Origin: Guptibacillus hwajinpoensis
GTDB lineage: Bacteria > Bacillota > Bacilli > Bacillales > Guptibacillaceae
NCBI RefSeq assembly: GCF_020171785.1
Contig: NZ_JAIVAE010000008.1
Coordinates: 204,778 to 268,777 of the forward strand
Reading direction: 5' to 3'
Length of the DNA: 64,000 nucleotides
Part shown: positions 61,899 through 64,000 of the stretch, piece by piece
Layout: each line of letters begins with the position of its first letter
Position numbering within the stretch: the first letter of the stretch is position 1
Translations under genes and position numbers: made by a program
The notes under the pieces: model-generated
Told to the model about the DNA's origin: nothing
The model's database searches: none
Seen by the model: only the letters and a program-made list of their open reading frames with translations

Positions 61899-63311
61899 TT
61901 AAGTTCTTTCCTTATAAACACTGAGTACCTTTTGACGCTGTTCTTTATGATCGACAGTTGGGTGAGGATAATCTCGTCCAATCACACATTTACTTTCCTT
62001 TTGTTCTTCCTCACTCATTTTTGACGGTTGATGAATATATTTTTTCGGCACGTTCTTTAATTCTGGAACGTACTTTCGAATATAAGTCCCCTCCGGATCA
62101 AAACGCTCTGCTTGCGTGGTAGGATTAAAAATCCGAAAATAAGGAACGGCATCTGTCCCGGTGGAAGAAGCCCACTGCCAGCCTCCAGTGTTAGAAGACT
62201 CATCATAATCAATGAGTTTTTCTTCAAAATACCGTTCGCCACGTCTCCAATCAATAAGGTAGTCTTTAGTGAGAAAAGAGGCAGCGATCATTCTGAGTCG
62301 ATTATGCATCCATCCCTCTTGATTTAATTGTCTCATCCCAGCATCAACAATTGGAAATCCAGTTTCCCCCTTTTTCCAACTGCTTAATTTATCATTATCG
62401 TCATTCCATGGAATCCCTTGGTATTTTGTTTGAAACTCACGCTCACGAAATTCAGGAAATTCCTCATGAACCATTCCATAAAAATCTCGCCAGGCAAGTT
62501 CCTGGATAAACGTTTCTGCCCCTTTATTATCTGTTTTTGCTACCATATGAAAAAGTGTTCGAACAGATAGTGTACCTGTTTTTAAGTATGGAGATAATTT
62601 GCTTGTCCCAACGAGTGAAGGAATATCACGATAATGATCATAATCCTTTAATCTTTCTTTCACAAAACGCCTTGCACGCTGATGGGCACTCTTTTCTCCA
62701 ATCGCTTTCCAATCACGCCCACACTGTTCTAATACGTTTTTAAATTCTTTATCGGAATTAAGAGAATGACTATTCTTGAGAGCATAATTCTTAGCTTTCT
62801 TTAAATCAATCTGGAGCACTTGTGGTTTCTTCAATGTGCGCCACTTCTTATAGTACGGTGTAAAGACTTTGTACATCGTATTATCTTGTTTTCTTACATC
62901 TTGTGTGTCGTGTAAATAATAATCTTGATAAGAATGAAATTCGATCTCTTTTTCCTTTAACCAATCACAAACTTCTTCATCACGACGCGCACCGTAACCT
63001 GTTTTGTCTTCATTAAAGAAGACGGCTTTCACATCTAAGGTGTCTGTTACTTTTTCAAATACATCAATCGGATGACCATAAACAATTTGGAAAGGGATAT
63101 TTTCCTTTTGGCACCTATTTTGAAACTGTGCTACCGTTTGAAAAAAATAATCATGATGAAGATCAATGTTCTCCGTGAAATGTGGATCTAATTGAAAAAT
63201 TCCCATCCATTCTGCATCGTTTTCTTCGCAATAGGAAATGGCCTTTTCAAGAGCAGTATGATCGTCTAAACGAAAATCACGACGAAACCAGACAATAACG
63301 GTTTTACTCAT
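61899..63311 (-). CDS. phrB: Deoxyribodipyrimidine photolyase
   Basis: This 470-residue flavoprotein repairs cyclobutane pyrimidine dimers with light. It begins TVIVWFRRDFRLDDHTALEKA (antenna domain). The FAD domain has TFIQELAWRDFYGMV, WKKGETGFPIVDAGMRQLNQEGWMHNRLRM and the Trp-containing TGGWQWASSTGTDAVPYFRIFNP. The length fits class I CPD photolyases with a folate antenna. It is monocistronic and lies between the ger operon and the rRNA operon. Confidence 0.93.
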   Translation of the reverse strand: MSKTVIVWFRRDFRLDDHTALEKAISYCEENDAEWMGIFQLDPHFTENIDLHHDYFFQTVAQFQNRCQKENIPFQIVYGHPIDVFEKVTDTLDVKAVFFNEDKTGYGARRDEEVCDWLKEKEIEFHSYQDYYLHDTQDVRKQDNTMYKVFTPYYKKWRTLKKPQVLQIDLKKAKNYALKNSHSLNSDKEFKNVLEQCGRDWKAIGEKSAHQRARRFVKERLKDYDHYRDIPSLVGTSKLSPYLKTGTLSVRTLFHMVAKTDNKGAETFIQELAWRDFYGMVHEEFPEFREREFQTKYQGIPWNDDNDKLSSWKKGETGFPIVDAGMRQLNQEGWMHNRLRMIAASFLTKDYLIDWRRGERYFEEKLIDYDESSNTGGWQWASSTGTDAVPYFRIFNPTTQAERFDPEGTYIRKYVPELKNVPKKYIHQPSKMSEEEQKESKCVIGRDYPHPTVDHKEQRQKVLSVYKERT

Positions 63312-63444
63312 ATTCCTTCACCTCTTCTCTTATTTTAAGTCGAGTGAAGAGTTGTTGATAGTTTTAATGTGTTAGAAGGTTGATTAGGGGTAGGGATACT
63401 TCTTTGAGCGTGATAGATGAAGGCAATACGTGGAAAGTAGTTAA

Positions 63445-63495
63445 TAATTCCGCGATAGTTGAATTTATTCCGCGAATTTGAGATTAATTCCGCGA
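63445..63495. repeat. Three-copy 20-bp-period array of TWATTCCGCGA
   Basis: T(A/T)ATTCCGCGA begins at 63445, 63465 and 63485, an exact 20-bp period, with variable 9-base spacers. The core differs from the 52.2-kb array but the period is the same. It lies between photolyase and the end of the rRNA operon, where I see no gene between 63312 and 63544. Confidence 0.8.
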
Positions 63496-63544
63496 ACGTC
63501 ATGAATGAGGGCTTTGAGCTAGTGAAACATCTATAAAACCATAC

Positions 63545-63580
63545 AAAAAAGCGAGAAACCAAATGGTTTCTCGCTTTTCA
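63545..63580 (-). terminator. Terminator of the rRNA operon
   Basis: GCGAGAAACC and GGTTTCTCGC form the stem (63551-63574), followed on the minus strand by a T run. Confidence 0.9.
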
Positions 63581-63585
63581 TCATT

Positions 63586-63702
<117 letters not shown>

Positions 63703-63881
63703 CTTTACAGGGTATTCCCTGAAAACTAGATAGCATGCCCAACGTATTCCAATAATGTGTCCAGCTACGTAAGCCAAATCCTTGATCGTTTCACCTTTTG
63801 ATTCTGACGCAAAAAGCGCGTCTGATTCAAAAGCCTCCAACGCTTGTCGGATTTAAACGGCTTACTTCGCTTTTCGTTTTA

Positions 63882-64000
63882 GGTTAAGCCCTCGATCGAT
63901 TAGTATTCGTCAGCTCCACGTGTTGCCACGCTTCCACCCCGAACCTATCTACCTCATCATCTCTAAGGGATCTTACCAGCTTAATGCTGTGGGAAATCTC
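63882..64000 (-). rRNA. rrl: 23S ribosomal RNA, 3' end (partial)
   Basis: The minus strand at the window edge matches the 3' end of Bacillus 23S rRNA (ends ...ATCGATCGAGGGCTTAACC). About 119 bases are inside the window; the rest lies beyond 64000. The 179-base spacer to 5S (63703-63881) holds a long inverted repeat near 63785-63835 that may be a processing stem. Confidence 0.92.

Overview
The window is chromosomal DNA from a low-GC, endospore-forming Gram-positive bacterium, most likely a member of the Bacillaceae from a saline or alkaline habitat. The evidence is strong AGGAGG-type ribosome binding sites, a tyrosine T-box, a preQ1 riboswitch, a gerA-type spore germination operon, a citR/citA pair, an alaR/alaT pair, a Bacillus-type coproporphyrin ferrochelatase and a 5S/23S rRNA end of Bacillus type. 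I see no transposase, integrase, phage gene or CRISPR array. It reads as ordinary chromosome with dense short operons separated by intrinsic terminators.

Layout. 0-12.6 kb: a 1632-residue secreted lamin-tail/metallophosphoesterase protein, an acetyltransferase, a YtkA-like lipoprotein, tyrosyl-tRNA synthetase with its T-box leader, ferrochelatase, a small Xre regulator plus membrane protein with a double palindromic operator, and an MFS transporter. 13-15.8 kb: a three-gene operon that looks like sulfolipid (SQDG) synthesis, sqdB-sqdX-gtrA, converging on a DUF368 polyprenyl-phosphate transporter (PopT family). 16.9-32.8 kb: housekeeping and stress genes, including EamA transporter, pyruvate oxidase and SDR behind a promoter with a possible cre site, NUDIX enzymes, Tag glycosylase, azoreductase, a DedA (UptA family) transporter, oligoendopeptidase and a MOSC protein. 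A strongly folded, terminator-bearing RNA element lies upstream of the oligoendopeptidase. 33-45.6 kb: a region rich in drug-resistance families. It holds a VmlR-like ABC-F with a complete attenuator leader, a CWB2/SH3/amidase autolysin with a sigma-D-like promoter, a diguanylate cyclase, a PAS histidine kinase, an AAC(3)-family acetyltransferase co-transcribed with a second ABC-F protein that also has an attenuator, and a TetR-controlled paired SMR exporter.

46-64 kb: a zinc-ribbon membrane protein with a trypsin-like protease, an SPL-type radical SAM protein, citR/citA, the queDEC queuosine-precursor operon under a preQ1 riboswitch, alaT/alaR, an orphan hutH behind a perfect 20-bp hairpin, a gerABC-type operon, photolyase, and the 3' end of an rRNA operon (5S and the last ~120 bases of 23S, minus strand).

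The most unusual signals are not genes. Two intergenic arrays have an exact 20-bp period but different core words (five copies of TATTGGCYAAA near 52.2 kb; three copies of TWATTCCGCGA near 63.45 kb). Two further intergenic sites carry related CCTGAC/CCTGTCAC elements, one a 26-bp perfect palindrome. These, the structured RNA near 31.95 kb and the two ABC-F leaders are the best candidates for follow-up. All product assignments come from reading motifs by eye; no database search was run.
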